Assembly (NCBI GenBank): GCA_965220205.1
Contig: OZ244812.1
Span: 1,922,001-1,986,000 of the forward strand
Length of the DNA stretch: 64,000 nt
Source: G965220205 sp965220205
GTDB taxonomy: Bacteria; Chloroflexota; Dehalococcoidia; Lucifugimonadales; Australimonadaceae
Direction: 5' to 3'
Under the pieces are notes generated by a model that saw only the letters and a list, made by a program, of their open reading frames with translations, searched no databases and was not told the origin of the DNA. The translations under genes were made by a program, and so were the position numbers. Below, in pieces: positions 24,159 to 31,449 of this stretch (position 1 is its first letter; each line of letters starts with the position of its first letter).

Positions 24159-24974
24159 TTGGCGGGAGTCGCCTTGGCTGCCCGTAAGTCGGTGCTCGTG
24201 GCGGCCCCCTACGTGAAGTACGACGAAGCGGCGTGGCTCTGCGGGTTGCTGCGTCCGGGCACCGCAGTCATCACTCTCGCGAACATAGACGCGGAAGCTG
24301 TGAGTTCGTCGGCGCTCGACTTGGCCGCGCTCCGCTGCCTGGCAGAGGCGTCCCCTTCCGCGAGGCTCGTTGCCTTGTCCAACCTCCACGCCAAGGTGTT
24401 CGTCGCCGACGAGAGCGCGGCGGTGGTCACTTCCGGCAACTTAACGCGGGCGGGACTCGACCACAATATCGAGTGCGGGGTGCTGCTCCGTGATCCGGCG
24501 CTCGTGCGCGAGGTCCGCGAGAGCATGCTGTCGTTCGCCCGCCTTGGCAGCGAGGCGGACGCCAGTGTCATTGCGGAACTCCATCCGTTGGAGCGGGAGC
24601 TCCGCAAAGCGCGAGTCGACGTCGCTCGCAGCGCGGCTCCCGCCGCCAGGCGCAGATTCGATGAAGTCATGCGCCAGGCGCGGCCCGCGTTCGCGTCCGT
24701 TCAGGTAGGCGACCGCAGCGCGCACGCTGTGTTCGGCGAGGCAATCCAGTTCGTGCTGGAGCACGGCCCGCAGACTACGAAGATCATCGAGGAGGAGGTA
24801 AGCCGCCTCCTGCCGAACCTCTGCGACGACAGCGAGTACTTCTACATCAGGGGCGAACGTTATGGCAACGCCTGGAAGCGTCGGCTGCGCCACGCGCAAC
24901 TGCATCTCAAGCGCAGGGGCATCCTCGCATACGACGCTAGCGCCAGGAAATGGGCGCTTCGGCGAGTGTCCTAA
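24159..24974 (+). CDS. Phospholipase D-like protein with C-terminal winged-helix region
   Basis: A 271-residue protein with TTG start 24159, chosen because an in-frame stop lies at 24129; no clear Shine-Dalgarno is seen. It has one HxKx4D motif, LHAKVFVAD (about residue 78), followed by TSGNLTRAGLDHNIECGVLL, typical of PLD-type nucleases such as the NgoFVII group. Only one such motif is present, so the active enzyme would be a dimer. The last 80 residues (AIQFVLEHGPQTTKIIEEEV to HLKRRGILAYD) look like a winged helix that could bind DNA. No methylase or other defence gene is adjacent. Function unassigned. Confidence 0.65.
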   Translation: MAGVALAARKSVLVAAPYVKYDEAAWLCGLLRPGTAVITLANIDAEAVSSSALDLAALRCLAEASPSARLVALSNLHAKVFVADESAAVVTSGNLTRAGLDHNIECGVLLRDPALVREVRESMLSFARLGSEADASVIAELHPLERELRKARVDVARSAAPAARRRFDEVMRQARPAFASVQVGDRSAHAVFGEAIQFVLEHGPQTTKIIEEEVSRLLPNLCDDSEYFYIRGERYGNAWKRRLRHAQLHLKRRGILAYDASARKWALRRVS

Positions 24975-25097
24975 CTGGCCCCAGCGGAGACACTAACCTC
25001 GCCTATGGCGATCGCGCCAAGACGTAGGCGCTGATACGATCGACCTGGCCCGGCATACGAGGGATAGGCGCACGGGGGCGAGGCGCGGGGCGCCGTG

Positions 25098-25103
25098 TAT
25101 CCT
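25098..25103 (+). promoter_or_regulatory. -10 hexamer of a leaderless promoter
   Basis: TATCCT, then exactly 6 nt, then ATG 25110 of the menA-like gene. No Shine-Dalgarno precedes this ATG, in keeping with leaderless translation. Confidence 0.55.
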
Positions 25104-25109
25104 TGCCCC

Positions 25110-26012
25110 ATGACCACTGTTCCCCAATCCCGCCTCGCCTCTTGGTTCTGGGCTGCGCGGCCGTTCTCGCTGTCGGCGTCGGTGGCGCCGGTGCTCGTGG
25201 GGACGGCGTTGGCCACGAGCGCCGGGGGGATTGATTGGCTGCTGTTCGCGCTCGTGCTCACCGCATCCGTCGCCGTTCAGATAGGGACGAACCTGACGGA
25301 CGAGTACTCCGACCACCGCCGGTACGCCGGCGAGGGGAAGTACCTGGCTCCGCACAAGGTCATTCAACGCGGGCTGCTTTCCGAGCGGGCCGTCCTCGCC
25401 GGCATGGTCGTCGTGTTCGGCTACGCCATGGCCGCCGGCCTCGTGATCGTATCGCAGACCGGATGGCCCATCCTCGCCATCGCTGTCGCGAGCCTCGCGG
25501 TGGCCTACGGCTACTCGGGCGGCCCGTTCCCGATGGGAAACCTGGGGCTCGGCGAGCCGCTGGTGTTCCTGTTCATGGGCCCCGTGATGGTCATGGGGAG
25601 CTACTACGTTCAGACGGAAACCGTAACGCTGGCGTCGTTCCTGGCGTCCTTGCCCATCGCGTGCATCGTCACCGCCATCCTTCACTGCAACAACCTGCGG
25701 GACATCAGCGAGGACCAGGCCGTGGGGAAACGGAGCATCGCCGCCGCGCTCGGGGTCACGCCGAGCCGCTGGCTCTACGCCAGCCTGCTCGCCGCGGCCT
25801 ACGGGTCCATCGCGCTCATGGGGGCCGCGACGACGATCACACTCTGGGCATTGCTGGGGCTTCTCCCGCTGCCGTGGGCCGTCGACGCCGTGCGCAAGCT
25901 GTTCCGGGCCGATGAGCGGCCCGCCATGAACGTCATCATGGTTCGCAGCGCCAAGATTCACGCGTGGACGGGCGTGACGCTGGCAGCGGGGCTTGCCGCC
26001 GGCGCGCTCTAG
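25110..26012 (+). CDS. menA: 1,4-dihydroxy-2-naphthoate prenyltransferase (MenA-type UbiA protein)
   Basis: A 300-residue UbiA-family membrane enzyme expected to attach the isoprenoid tail in menaquinone synthesis. Visible are WFWAARPFSLSASVAPVLVGTA at the start, the Asp-rich motif QIGTNLTDEYSDHRRYAGEG, and the second motif HCNNLRDISEDQAVGKRSIA, both MenA-like, within about eight membrane segments. ATG 25110 is preferred over the in-frame GTG at 25095 because a -10 hexamer ends 6 nt before it. The gene is convergent with the Rieske ferredoxin. Confidence 0.87.
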   Translation: MTTVPQSRLASWFWAARPFSLSASVAPVLVGTALATSAGGIDWLLFALVLTASVAVQIGTNLTDEYSDHRRYAGEGKYLAPHKVIQRGLLSERAVLAGMVVVFGYAMAAGLVIVSQTGWPILAIAVASLAVAYGYSGGPFPMGNLGLGEPLVFLFMGPVMVMGSYYVQTETVTLASFLASLPIACIVTAILHCNNLRDISEDQAVGKRSIAAALGVTPSRWLYASLLAAAYGSIALMGAATTITLWALLGLLPLPWAVDAVRKLFRADERPAMNVIMVRSAKIHAWTGVTLAAGLAAGAL

Positions 26013-26027
26013 CGAGCGGCGGGCCGC

Positions 26028-26351
26028 CTACTGCCGCGGGCCGATGCTGATGGCGTCGCCCTCGATCCTCACTTCGTAGACCTCGACAGGCTCCTCTGGG
26101 GGCGGCATCACGGCCTCGCCCGTCCGCAGGTCGAAGAACCCCTCGTGCACAGGGCATTCGACCTCGAAATCGTCGCCGTGCAGGACCCCTTCCGCGAGCA
26201 GGCCCGCCGCGTGCGAACACCAGCCTTGCAGAGCGAAGTACTCGTCTCCGATGCGGGCGACGAGGTACTCGTTGTCGTCGACGACCACTGAGATCATGCC
26301 ATCCGCGGGCAGGTCGCCGACGCTGCCGACCTTCACAAACTCCGTGAGCAT
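26028..26351 (-). CDS. Rieske [2Fe-2S] ferredoxin component
   Basis: A 107-residue soluble Rieske protein. Cluster ligands are Cys-His in WCSHAAGLL and Cys-His in VECPVHEGFFDLRTGEAV, the spacing of the ferredoxins that feed ring-hydroxylating oxygenases. ATG 26351 follows GAAGGAGACC. The open frame continues upstream across the divergent enoyl-CoA hydratase, but that part has no similarity. A Rieske oxygenase large subunit lies at 30027 and could be a partner; no reductase gene is seen nearby. Confidence 0.88.
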   Translation of the reverse strand: MLTEFVKVGSVGDLPADGMISVVVDDNEYLVARIGDEYFALQGWCSHAAGLLAEGVLHGDDFEVECPVHEGFFDLRTGEAVMPPPEEPVEVYEVRIEGDAISIGPRQ

Positions 26352-26462
26352 CCGGGGGGTCTCCTTCGGAATGACTTGGGCCGCGCGCGCTGGGGGCGCG
26401 GCCTGTGCTGTTCCGCCATTGTAGCGCGCGCCCCGCTGGGGCGCCTCCTCGCCCCGCCCTGC

Positions 26463-26468
26463 TATAGT
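26463..26468 (+). promoter_or_regulatory. -10 hexamer of a leaderless promoter
   Basis: TATAGT, 6 nt, then ATG 26475. This is the same spacing as at four other genes in the window. Confidence 0.55.
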
Positions 26469-26474
26469 TCGCGC

Positions 26475-27266
26475 ATGGCCGATGACGACCTGCTCGTGCT
26501 GAGGGACGGCAGCCTGGCGACTGTCGTGCTCAACCGCCCGGACCAGCACAACGCTATCTCCTACGCGATGTGGGGCCGGCTGCCGGCGATCTTCCAGGAG
26601 CTCGACGACGACCCTGGCGTACGCGTCGCGCTCGTCACGGGCGCCGGGGGCCGGGCCTTCTCGGCCGGCGCCGACATCAAGGACTTCGAGGAGACCCGTA
26701 GCACGCCTGAACGGGCGCAGGACTACCGCGAGCACGTCGAGGCGGCGTGCACGGCGCTGGGCTCGATGGGCACGCCGTCGGTCGCGGTGGTCCGCGGCTA
26801 CTGCATCGGGGGCGGCTTCGAGCTCAGCCTCTTCGCGGACATCCGGGTCGGGGACGAGACGGCGCGGCTCGGCCTGCCGGCGGCGAAGCGCGGCCTCGCA
26901 ACCGGCCATGGGTTCGTCTCGCGGCTCGAGCACATCGCGGGGGCCGCCAGCACGAGCTATCTGTTGCTCAGCGCGAGGCTCTTCTCGGCGGACGAGGCGC
27001 TCAACGCGGGCCTGCTGGCGGCAGTGCGGCCGGCAGCGGAGCTCGACGACTACGTGGCCCAGCTCGCGGCGGACATCGCCGCGGCGTCTCCTTTGTCCCA
27101 CCGCCTGCATAAGGGCGTCATCGCGGACCTGCTGACTTACGGCTCGCCGGCGGCCACGCCTCCGGAACGGCGAGCGCTGCCGCACGCCGCAGAACGCAGC
27201 GAGGACTTCCGCGAGGGCGTGCGCTCGTTCCTCGAGAAGCGCCCGCCGGAGTTCCCCGGCCGCTAG
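26475..27266 (+). CDS. Enoyl-CoA hydratase/isomerase family protein
   Basis: A 263-residue crotonase-fold protein. The oxyanion-hole segments are AFSAGADIKDFEE and RGYCIGGGFELSLFADIRV; the usual catalytic glutamate region reads LPAAKRGLATGHGF, so the hydratase Glu pair is not obvious and the exact reaction is uncertain. ATG 26475 (MADDDLLVLRDG) is preferred over the longer frame from 26376 because of the -10 hexamer ending 6 nt before it. It is divergent from the Rieske ferredoxin and followed 22 nt later by the selenoprotein candidate. Confidence 0.85.
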   Translation: MADDDLLVLRDGSLATVVLNRPDQHNAISYAMWGRLPAIFQELDDDPGVRVALVTGAGGRAFSAGADIKDFEETRSTPERAQDYREHVEAACTALGSMGTPSVAVVRGYCIGGGFELSLFADIRVGDETARLGLPAAKRGLATGHGFVSRLEHIAGAASTSYLLLSARLFSADEALNAGLLAAVRPAAELDDYVAQLAADIAAASPLSHRLHKGVIADLLTYGSPAATPPERRALPHAAERSEDFREGVRSFLEKRPPEFPGR

Positions 27267-27276
27267 GGAGCGGGCG

Positions 27277-27282
27277 TATACT
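27277..27282 (+). promoter_or_regulatory. -10 hexamer of a leaderless promoter for the DsbA-like gene
   Basis: TATACT, 6 nt, then ATG 27289. It supports the start codon of the TGA-containing gene independently of homology. Confidence 0.6.
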
Positions 27283-27288
27283 GGCGGC

Positions 27289-27951
27289 ATGAGCAACGAT
27301 GCCGCGCCCGCGATTCCTGTGTACGTCTGGGGCGACGTGGTCTGACCCTGGTGCTACGTCGGCCTGGCCAGGCTGAGAGCGCTCGGCGAGGAGTACCCCC
27401 TCGACGTCACGTCCAAGGCGTTCCTCCTGCGCCCCGATACGCCCGAGGAGGGCATGGAGCGTGTCCCGCGTCCGGGCGAGGTCGATGGCCAGCTGTCGGG
27501 CCATCTCCGTGAGAGCGCGCTCGACGCCGGTCTCGTGAACATGAAGCGCCCACAGCGGCGGCCCAACTCGCTGAAGGTGCTCCAGACGATCGAGCACGCG
27601 AAGCAGTTCGGCAAGGGGCTCGACGTGCGGGACGCCTTCTACAAGGCGTACTGGGAGGACGGCAAGGACGTCGGACAGCTCGACGTGATCCGCGAGCTCG
27701 CTGAGGCGCAAGACGTCGAGTGGGCGCCGCTGGCCGCCGCGCTCGCGGAGAACCGCTACCTCGACGCGGTGCTGGGCGAGTACCAGGAAGGGCACGACCT
27801 CGGCTTCAACGGCATTCCGGCCTTTGTCATCGGCGACATGCGGTTCACCGGCGCGCAGCCGATGGACGTCTTCCGCCAGGTCGCCGACCGCGCCAAGGCG
27901 AAGCTCAAGGCAGACCCGAACGCATTCGAGCGCCAGCGCCGGTTGCTCTAG
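27289..27951 (+). CDS. DsbA/FrnE-like oxidoreductase, predicted selenoprotein with UPWC motif
   Basis: A 220-residue thioredoxin-fold protein of the DsbA/FrnE (HCCA isomerase-like) family. From ATG 27289 it reads MSNDAAPAIPVYVWGDVV, then an in-frame TGA (27343-27345), then PWCYVGLARLRALGEEYPLD and on without interruption to TAG 27951. Relatives have CPWC here, so TGA replaces the first, nucleophilic cysteine (residue 19) and the resolving cysteine (residue 22) is kept. The cis-Pro loop GFNGIPAFVIGD (about residue 173) and the C-terminal helix are normal. Selenocysteine insertion is the simplest reading; a nonsense mutation at exactly this codon is the alternative. A plain ORF search misses the N-terminus and the redox motif. 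The stop codon lies in the edge of a repeat element. Confidence 0.85.
27346..27376 (+). promoter_or_regulatory. Candidate bacterial SECIS-like hairpin
   Basis: Just after the TGA, UCGGCCU (27359-27365) pairs with AGGCUGA (27370-27376), one pair being G-U, to give a 7-bp stem closed by a GGCC tetraloop. The loop starts with G and lies 20 nt after the TGA, within the range known for bacterial SECIS elements. An alternative fold pairs CCTGG 27347-27351 with CCAGG 27368-27372. Confidence 0.5.
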
Positions 27952-28026
27952 GGAACCTCTGAACAACGCGCCGATGCTCTCAGCAGGCCCCCTCCTCAAT
28001 CCTCCCCCGCAGACGGGGGAGGAGGA
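27950..28026 (+). repeat. Repeat edge AGGGAACCTCTGAACA plus one hairpin-repeat copy
   Basis: AGGGAACCTCTGAACA (27950-27965) matches the inverted ends of the small elements at 40104 and 62911. It is followed by the Leu-free phrase ATGCTCTCAGCAG, also present at 62938, and by a copy of the CCTCAATCCTCCC hairpin repeat (27986-28026). No matching right-hand end is seen before the next gene, so this is a half element. Confidence 0.6.
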
Positions 28027-28107
28027 GCAAGGGGCGGTGAGCGCGGGGGCTTCTCCAATCGACTCTCGTTGCCTCTTGGGCCGGGCCTGCGTCGGCGGGG
28101 GCCGCTG

Positions 28108-28857
28108 CTAGGCGGCGCCGAGGCGCTGGCGGAAGAAGTCGACCATCACGGGCCAGGATGCTTCCGCGGCCGCTTCGTTGTATCTCGCCGACCGGAAGTT
28201 CTGGAAGTCGTGGCCGGCGTCGTAGACGTGGAACTCGTGGGGCTTGCCCAGCCGGGTCAGCTCCGCGTCGAGCGCCGCCATGTCCTCGGGGCTCGGATTG
28301 CCGTCCTGCGAGCCGAAGACGCCGAGGATGGGACACGATATGCCGGGCGACCGGTCGAACGCCGACGGCCCGTCTCCCCAGGATGTCCACAGCCCTGACG
28401 GGTAGAAGGGCGCGGAGGCTTTGAAGTCGGCGATGGCCGTCGTCTGGAGGTACGTGATCCTGCCGCCGAGGCAGAACCCGACGACGCCGATGCGGCCGGG
28501 GGCCGTGCGTGGCAGCGCCTGCAGGTAAGCCGCCGCGGCCCTGCCGTCGGCAATCACCTCCTCGTCGCGGAGCTGCTGCACCTTCTCGAACAGGCGCCGG
28601 GTGCGGTCGGGCGACCCCGGCTGGAGGGCGCGCACCTCGTCCAGGATATTGTCCTTCTGCCGGTGGTAGTACGTGGGGGCCGCCGCCGCGAAACCGTCGC
28701 GGGCCATGCGGCGCGTCAGCTCTTGAATCGTCTCCTCGACGCTGCCGAGGCCCTGGTTGACCACGACCGCCGGGAACGGGCCGTCGCCGTCCGGGACCGC
28801 GACGTACGTCGGCATCGGGTCGCCGTCGACGTCGATGTCCTGCCACCAGGTCTCCAT
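28108..28857 (-). CDS. Dienelactone hydrolase family protein
   Basis: A 249-residue alpha/beta hydrolase. The family triad is visible as Cys in GVVGFCLGGRITY, Asp in GVFGSQDGNPSPED and His in VYDAGHDFQNF. Dienelactone hydrolases open lactones in chloroaromatic breakdown, though many members have other ester substrates. ATG 28857 (METWWQDIDVDG) follows a GAGGAGACC Shine-Dalgarno; the open frame runs further upstream over the HicB-like gene. No signal peptide, so it is cytoplasmic. Confidence 0.88.
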   Translation of the reverse strand: METWWQDIDVDGDPMPTYVAVPDGDGPFPAVVVNQGLGSVEETIQELTRRMARDGFAAAAPTYYHRQKDNILDEVRALQPGSPDRTRRLFEKVQQLRDEEVIADGRAAAAYLQALPRTAPGRIGVVGFCLGGRITYLQTTAIADFKASAPFYPSGLWTSWGDGPSAFDRSPGISCPILGVFGSQDGNPSPEDMAALDAELTRLGKPHEFHVYDAGHDFQNFRSARYNEAAAEASWPVMVDFFRQRLGAA

Positions 28858-28877
28858 GGGGTCTCCTCGGACCGGGG

Positions 28878-29189
28878 CTACCGCTCGGTGAGCCGCCCGT
28901 GCTCGACCAGCCACTTGGCGAACTCCAAGCGCGTCCTGTCCAACACGGGCGGGTGCGACTTCAGGGGAGGACGCGGCACGGGGATGAACTCGCTCTTGCG
29001 GAAGCGGTCCATGATGATCTGCACGCGGAGGTCCTCGAGCTGCTCGACGATGTCCACGGCCCACAGTCCCTCGACGTCGCATCCGGGCAACTCCGGGTAG
29101 GACGCGCGCCGGAGCCAGTCGCCGTCAGGCGCCTCGAACGACTCGATGATGAGCTTGTAGGGGACCGCCAGGTACTCGTCTAACGTCAT
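28878..29189 (-). CDS. HicB-like antitoxin-type small protein
   Basis: A 103-residue protein beginning MTLDEYLAVPYKLIIESFEA. The core WLRRASYPELPGCDVEGLWA resembles the partial RNase H-like HicB fold (the YPELPGC string), but no HicA toxin gene is found on either side. The C-terminal part (PVPRPPLKSHPPVLDRTRLE) is not a ribbon-helix-helix that I recognise. It lies 20 nt upstream of the dienelactone hydrolase on the same strand. ATG 29189 is preferred over TTG 29195. It may be a lone regulator rather than an antitoxin. Confidence 0.6.
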   Translation of the reverse strand: MTLDEYLAVPYKLIIESFEAPDGDWLRRASYPELPGCDVEGLWAVDIVEQLEDLRVQIIMDRFRKSEFIPVPRPPLKSHPPVLDRTRLEFAKWLVEHGRLTER

Positions 29190-29746
29190 CGCCAACTCTC
29201 AGCGGCCAATCGGGCCGGTCTTGGGCCGTATGTGTGAACAGACCATCGGACAAGCAAAGAATAAGCGAATTCGGCGGCGTGGGCCAGTGCGCCCGACGAG
29301 ATGAGGCGGTTGGTAGTGGAAGGGCCGTTGTCATTGGGGCAGGTTGAGCCCGTGGCTGGAATCACGCCCCGGTGGTCTGCTTAGCGCTGCATTATCAAGG
29401 CAATGGCGTGTGTAAGGGGCAGGAGTGGACCGGAATGGCGGGCGGCGCGCACTCGTAGATTGCATGGGTTTACGAGTGGGGGGCGGGAAGTAGTTCTTCG
29501 AAAACGGTGACATTTGGTGACATTGGGCGCCATTTCGCCTCTGGGGCCGGGCCGGTAAGCGAGATCGGAGGCCTCTCGTGACCGCATGGGTTGCGAGACT
29601 CGTCTCTTCTAAACGGTCTCATTTGGTCTCATTCCGCGAGTGGGGTCCGGGCTGAACGCCCGGCGACGACCGGGGTCGGCCCCGGAGTTGGGCCACTGGA
29701 ATAGTGTAGGAGGCGAGGGGACGAACAGGCTACGGGCAGTTGTCAT
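29190..29746. other. Repeat-bearing intergenic region, no gene supported
   Basis: About 560 nt. It contains the inverted relatives of the 2600-2720 repeat: the CACTCGTA/TACGAGTG stem-loop with GCGGGAAGTAGTTCTTC near 29454-29500, and TCTTCTAAACGGTCTCATTT with GGTCTCATTCC near 29605-29640. GTGACATTTGGTGACATT (29508-29525) is a short direct repeat. Short ORFs here have no plausible start signals or similarity. Confidence 0.6.
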
Positions 29747-29945
29747 GGCGGCGGGGCGGGCAGCCGCGTGCGGGGGCCGCGCGAGCGGTTCCCCCCTCCT
29801 CAATCCTCCCTCCGTGAGGGAGGAGGCCAGACTGGTACAGACCGGGCACATAGGCAACGCGGCGGGGCGGGCGGCCGCGTGCGGGGGCCGCGCGAGCGGT
29901 TCCCCCATCCTCAATCCTCCCTCCGTGAGGGAGGAGGCCAGACTG
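29747..29945. repeat. Two direct copies of an 88-bp repeat, period 111 bp
   Basis: Copy one (29747-29834) and copy two (29858-29945) differ at only a few positions. Each has a GC-rich half (GCGGGGCGGGC, GCCGCGTGCGGGGGCCGCGC) and then the GGTTCCCCC..TCCTCAATCC hairpin repeat, with CCTCCCTCCGTGAGGGAGG as the stem and GCCAGACTG as the edge. Confidence 0.85.
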
Positions 29946-29989
29946 CGACGTGGTCGGAATGCGGCAGCGCCAAGAACTGCGACGCCTGG

Positions 29990-29995
29990 TAGAAT
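29990..29995 (+). promoter_or_regulatory. -10 hexamer upstream of the Rieske oxygenase
   Basis: TAGAAT, 7 nt, then ATG 30003, which opens a six-codon ORF (MEHWRG, stop at 30021). This is in frame with and just before GTG 30027 of the oxygenase gene. The GGAGAGGA inside the mini-ORF (30012-30019) serves as the Shine-Dalgarno for the main start. Confidence 0.5.
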
Positions 29996-30026
29996 CCGGC
30001 CGATGGAACACTGGAGAGGATGACCC

Positions 30027-31301
30027 GTGCTGAGCGCCGAAGACAACGAACTCATCACCCGAACCGGGCCCGGTACGGCGATGGGCGACCTCTACCGGAG
30101 GTTCTGGCTCCCCGTCCTGCTGGCCGAGGAGCTCCCGGCGCCCGACTGCGCCCCCGTTCGGCTGCGCGTCCTCGGGGAGCAGCTTATCGCTTTCAAAGAC
30201 AGCGCCGGCCGCGTGGGAGTGCTCGATCAGCGGTGTCCGCACCGCCAGGCCAACCTCTTCTGGGGGCGCAACGAGGAGGGCGGGCTCCGCTGCGCGTACC
30301 ACGGCTGGAAGTACAACGTCGAGGGCGACTGCGTCGACCTGCCGAACGCGCCGGAGGGGAGCGTGTTCAAGGAGAAAATCCACGCCTTCGCCGCCTATCC
30401 GGCGGTCGAGCGCGGCGGGTTCGTCTGGACGTACATGGGCCCTCCCGACCACGCGCCGGAGGTCCCGGACCTCGAGATGAACAGCGTCCCGGCCTCGCAC
30501 CGTTACATCTCCAAGATCTTCATTCGCGGCAACTACCTCCAGAGCATGGAGGGCGACATGGACTCGAGCCACGTCAGCTTCCTCCACAGCCGCGTCGACT
30601 CGAACGCCCGCGGCCTGCTGCCCGAGGACCGGGCGCAGCCGGCGATGTTCCAGGACCTCGCCCCCCGCTGGTCGATCAAGGACACCGCATACGGCATGAT
30701 GCTCGGCGCCGAGCGCACGGGGCCCGAAGGCAAGCGCTATTGGCGCATCAACCAATGGCTCATGCCGTCGTTCACGATGATTGCGGCGCGCCCGGGCACG
30801 CCCGTCCACTTCCAGATGCGCGTGCCGATGGACGACGAGAGCTCGATCTACTACCGCGTGATCTACCACCCCGAGCGGCCGCTGACCGACGCCGAGCTCC
30901 ACGACGCCCGCCATGGCGGAACCAACTTCCCCGAGATGATCCCCGGGACGTTCCTCCCGGTCGAGAACAAGGACAACGACTACCTGGTCGACCGCGCACG
31001 GCAGCGCACCGTCTCCTTCTCGGGGATCAAATCTGTCCCCGCGCAGGACTGGGCCATGGCCGAGGACCAGGGCGGTCTGCTGGCCGACCGCAGTCTCGAG
31101 CACCTCGTCAGCTCCGACGCGTCCATCATCGCCGTGCGCCGGCGGCTGCTGAAAACGGTTACCGACCTGCGCGAGGGGGCCGAGCCCCGCGAGCCGCACG
31201 CGGGCAGCGGCTATCGTGTGCGCCCCATCGACATCGTCCTCGACAATGGCGTCGCCATCTGGGACGGCGCCCGCGACTACCTCGAGGCGCGTTCCTGGTA
31301 G
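30027..31301 (+). CDS. Rieske aromatic ring-hydroxylating oxygenase, large subunit
   Basis: A 424-residue phthalate-dioxygenase-like oxygenase. The N-terminal Rieske domain has CPHRQANLFWGRNEEGGLRC and AYHGWKYNVEGDC (CxH...CxxH, about residues 70-95). The catalytic domain has the bridging Asp and iron-binding His pair in MEGDMDSSHVSFLHSR (about 180). It is expected to hydroxylate an aromatic or related ring using electrons from a Rieske or plant-type ferredoxin. GTG 30027 follows GGAGAGGA. It probably pairs functionally with the ferredoxin at 26028. The substrate cannot be told from sequence. Confidence 0.92.
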   Translation: MLSAEDNELITRTGPGTAMGDLYRRFWLPVLLAEELPAPDCAPVRLRVLGEQLIAFKDSAGRVGVLDQRCPHRQANLFWGRNEEGGLRCAYHGWKYNVEGDCVDLPNAPEGSVFKEKIHAFAAYPAVERGGFVWTYMGPPDHAPEVPDLEMNSVPASHRYISKIFIRGNYLQSMEGDMDSSHVSFLHSRVDSNARGLLPEDRAQPAMFQDLAPRWSIKDTAYGMMLGAERTGPEGKRYWRINQWLMPSFTMIAARPGTPVHFQMRVPMDDESSIYYRVIYHPERPLTDAELHDARHGGTNFPEMIPGTFLPVENKDNDYLVDRARQRTVSFSGIKSVPAQDWAMAEDQGGLLADRSLEHLVSSDASIIAVRRRLLKTVTDLREGAEPREPHAGSGYRVRPIDIVLDNGVAIWDGARDYLEARSW

Positions 31302-31334
31302 CTCTATCCGCCCCGGCGCAGCGGCCAAGTTGCG

Positions 31335-31340
31335 TATAAT
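31335..31340 (+). promoter_or_regulatory. -10 element of the fatty-acid operon
   Basis: A consensus TATAAT stands 109 nt before the first gene, with no recognisable -35. The leader would include the hairpin repeat at 31409-31441. Confidence 0.45.
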
Positions 31341-31408
31341 GACGCCCGTCCGACGACTGCTTGGCGGGTGTTTTCTTGCTGCCTGCCCTGTTTGCACTAC
31401 GGGCGCCT

Positions 31409-31441
31409 TGGATTCCCGTGTCGGGGCACGGGAATGACGGA
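31409..31441. repeat. Dispersed GGATTCCCG/CGGGAATGACGG hairpin repeat
   Basis: GGATTCCCGTG and CACGGGAAT flank a short loop, followed by GACGGA. Copies are at 40398-40426 (GGATACCCGC/GCGGGTATGACGG) and 62983-63017. The type is common between genes in many unrelated bacteria. Confidence 0.75.
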
Positions 31442-31449
31442 AGGGGGGC

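Noticed and set aside
29747..29945. Two-copy repeat considered as a CRISPR remnant
   Set aside because: The repeat is 88 bp with a hairpin that occurs elsewhere singly; no short repeat-spacer pattern.
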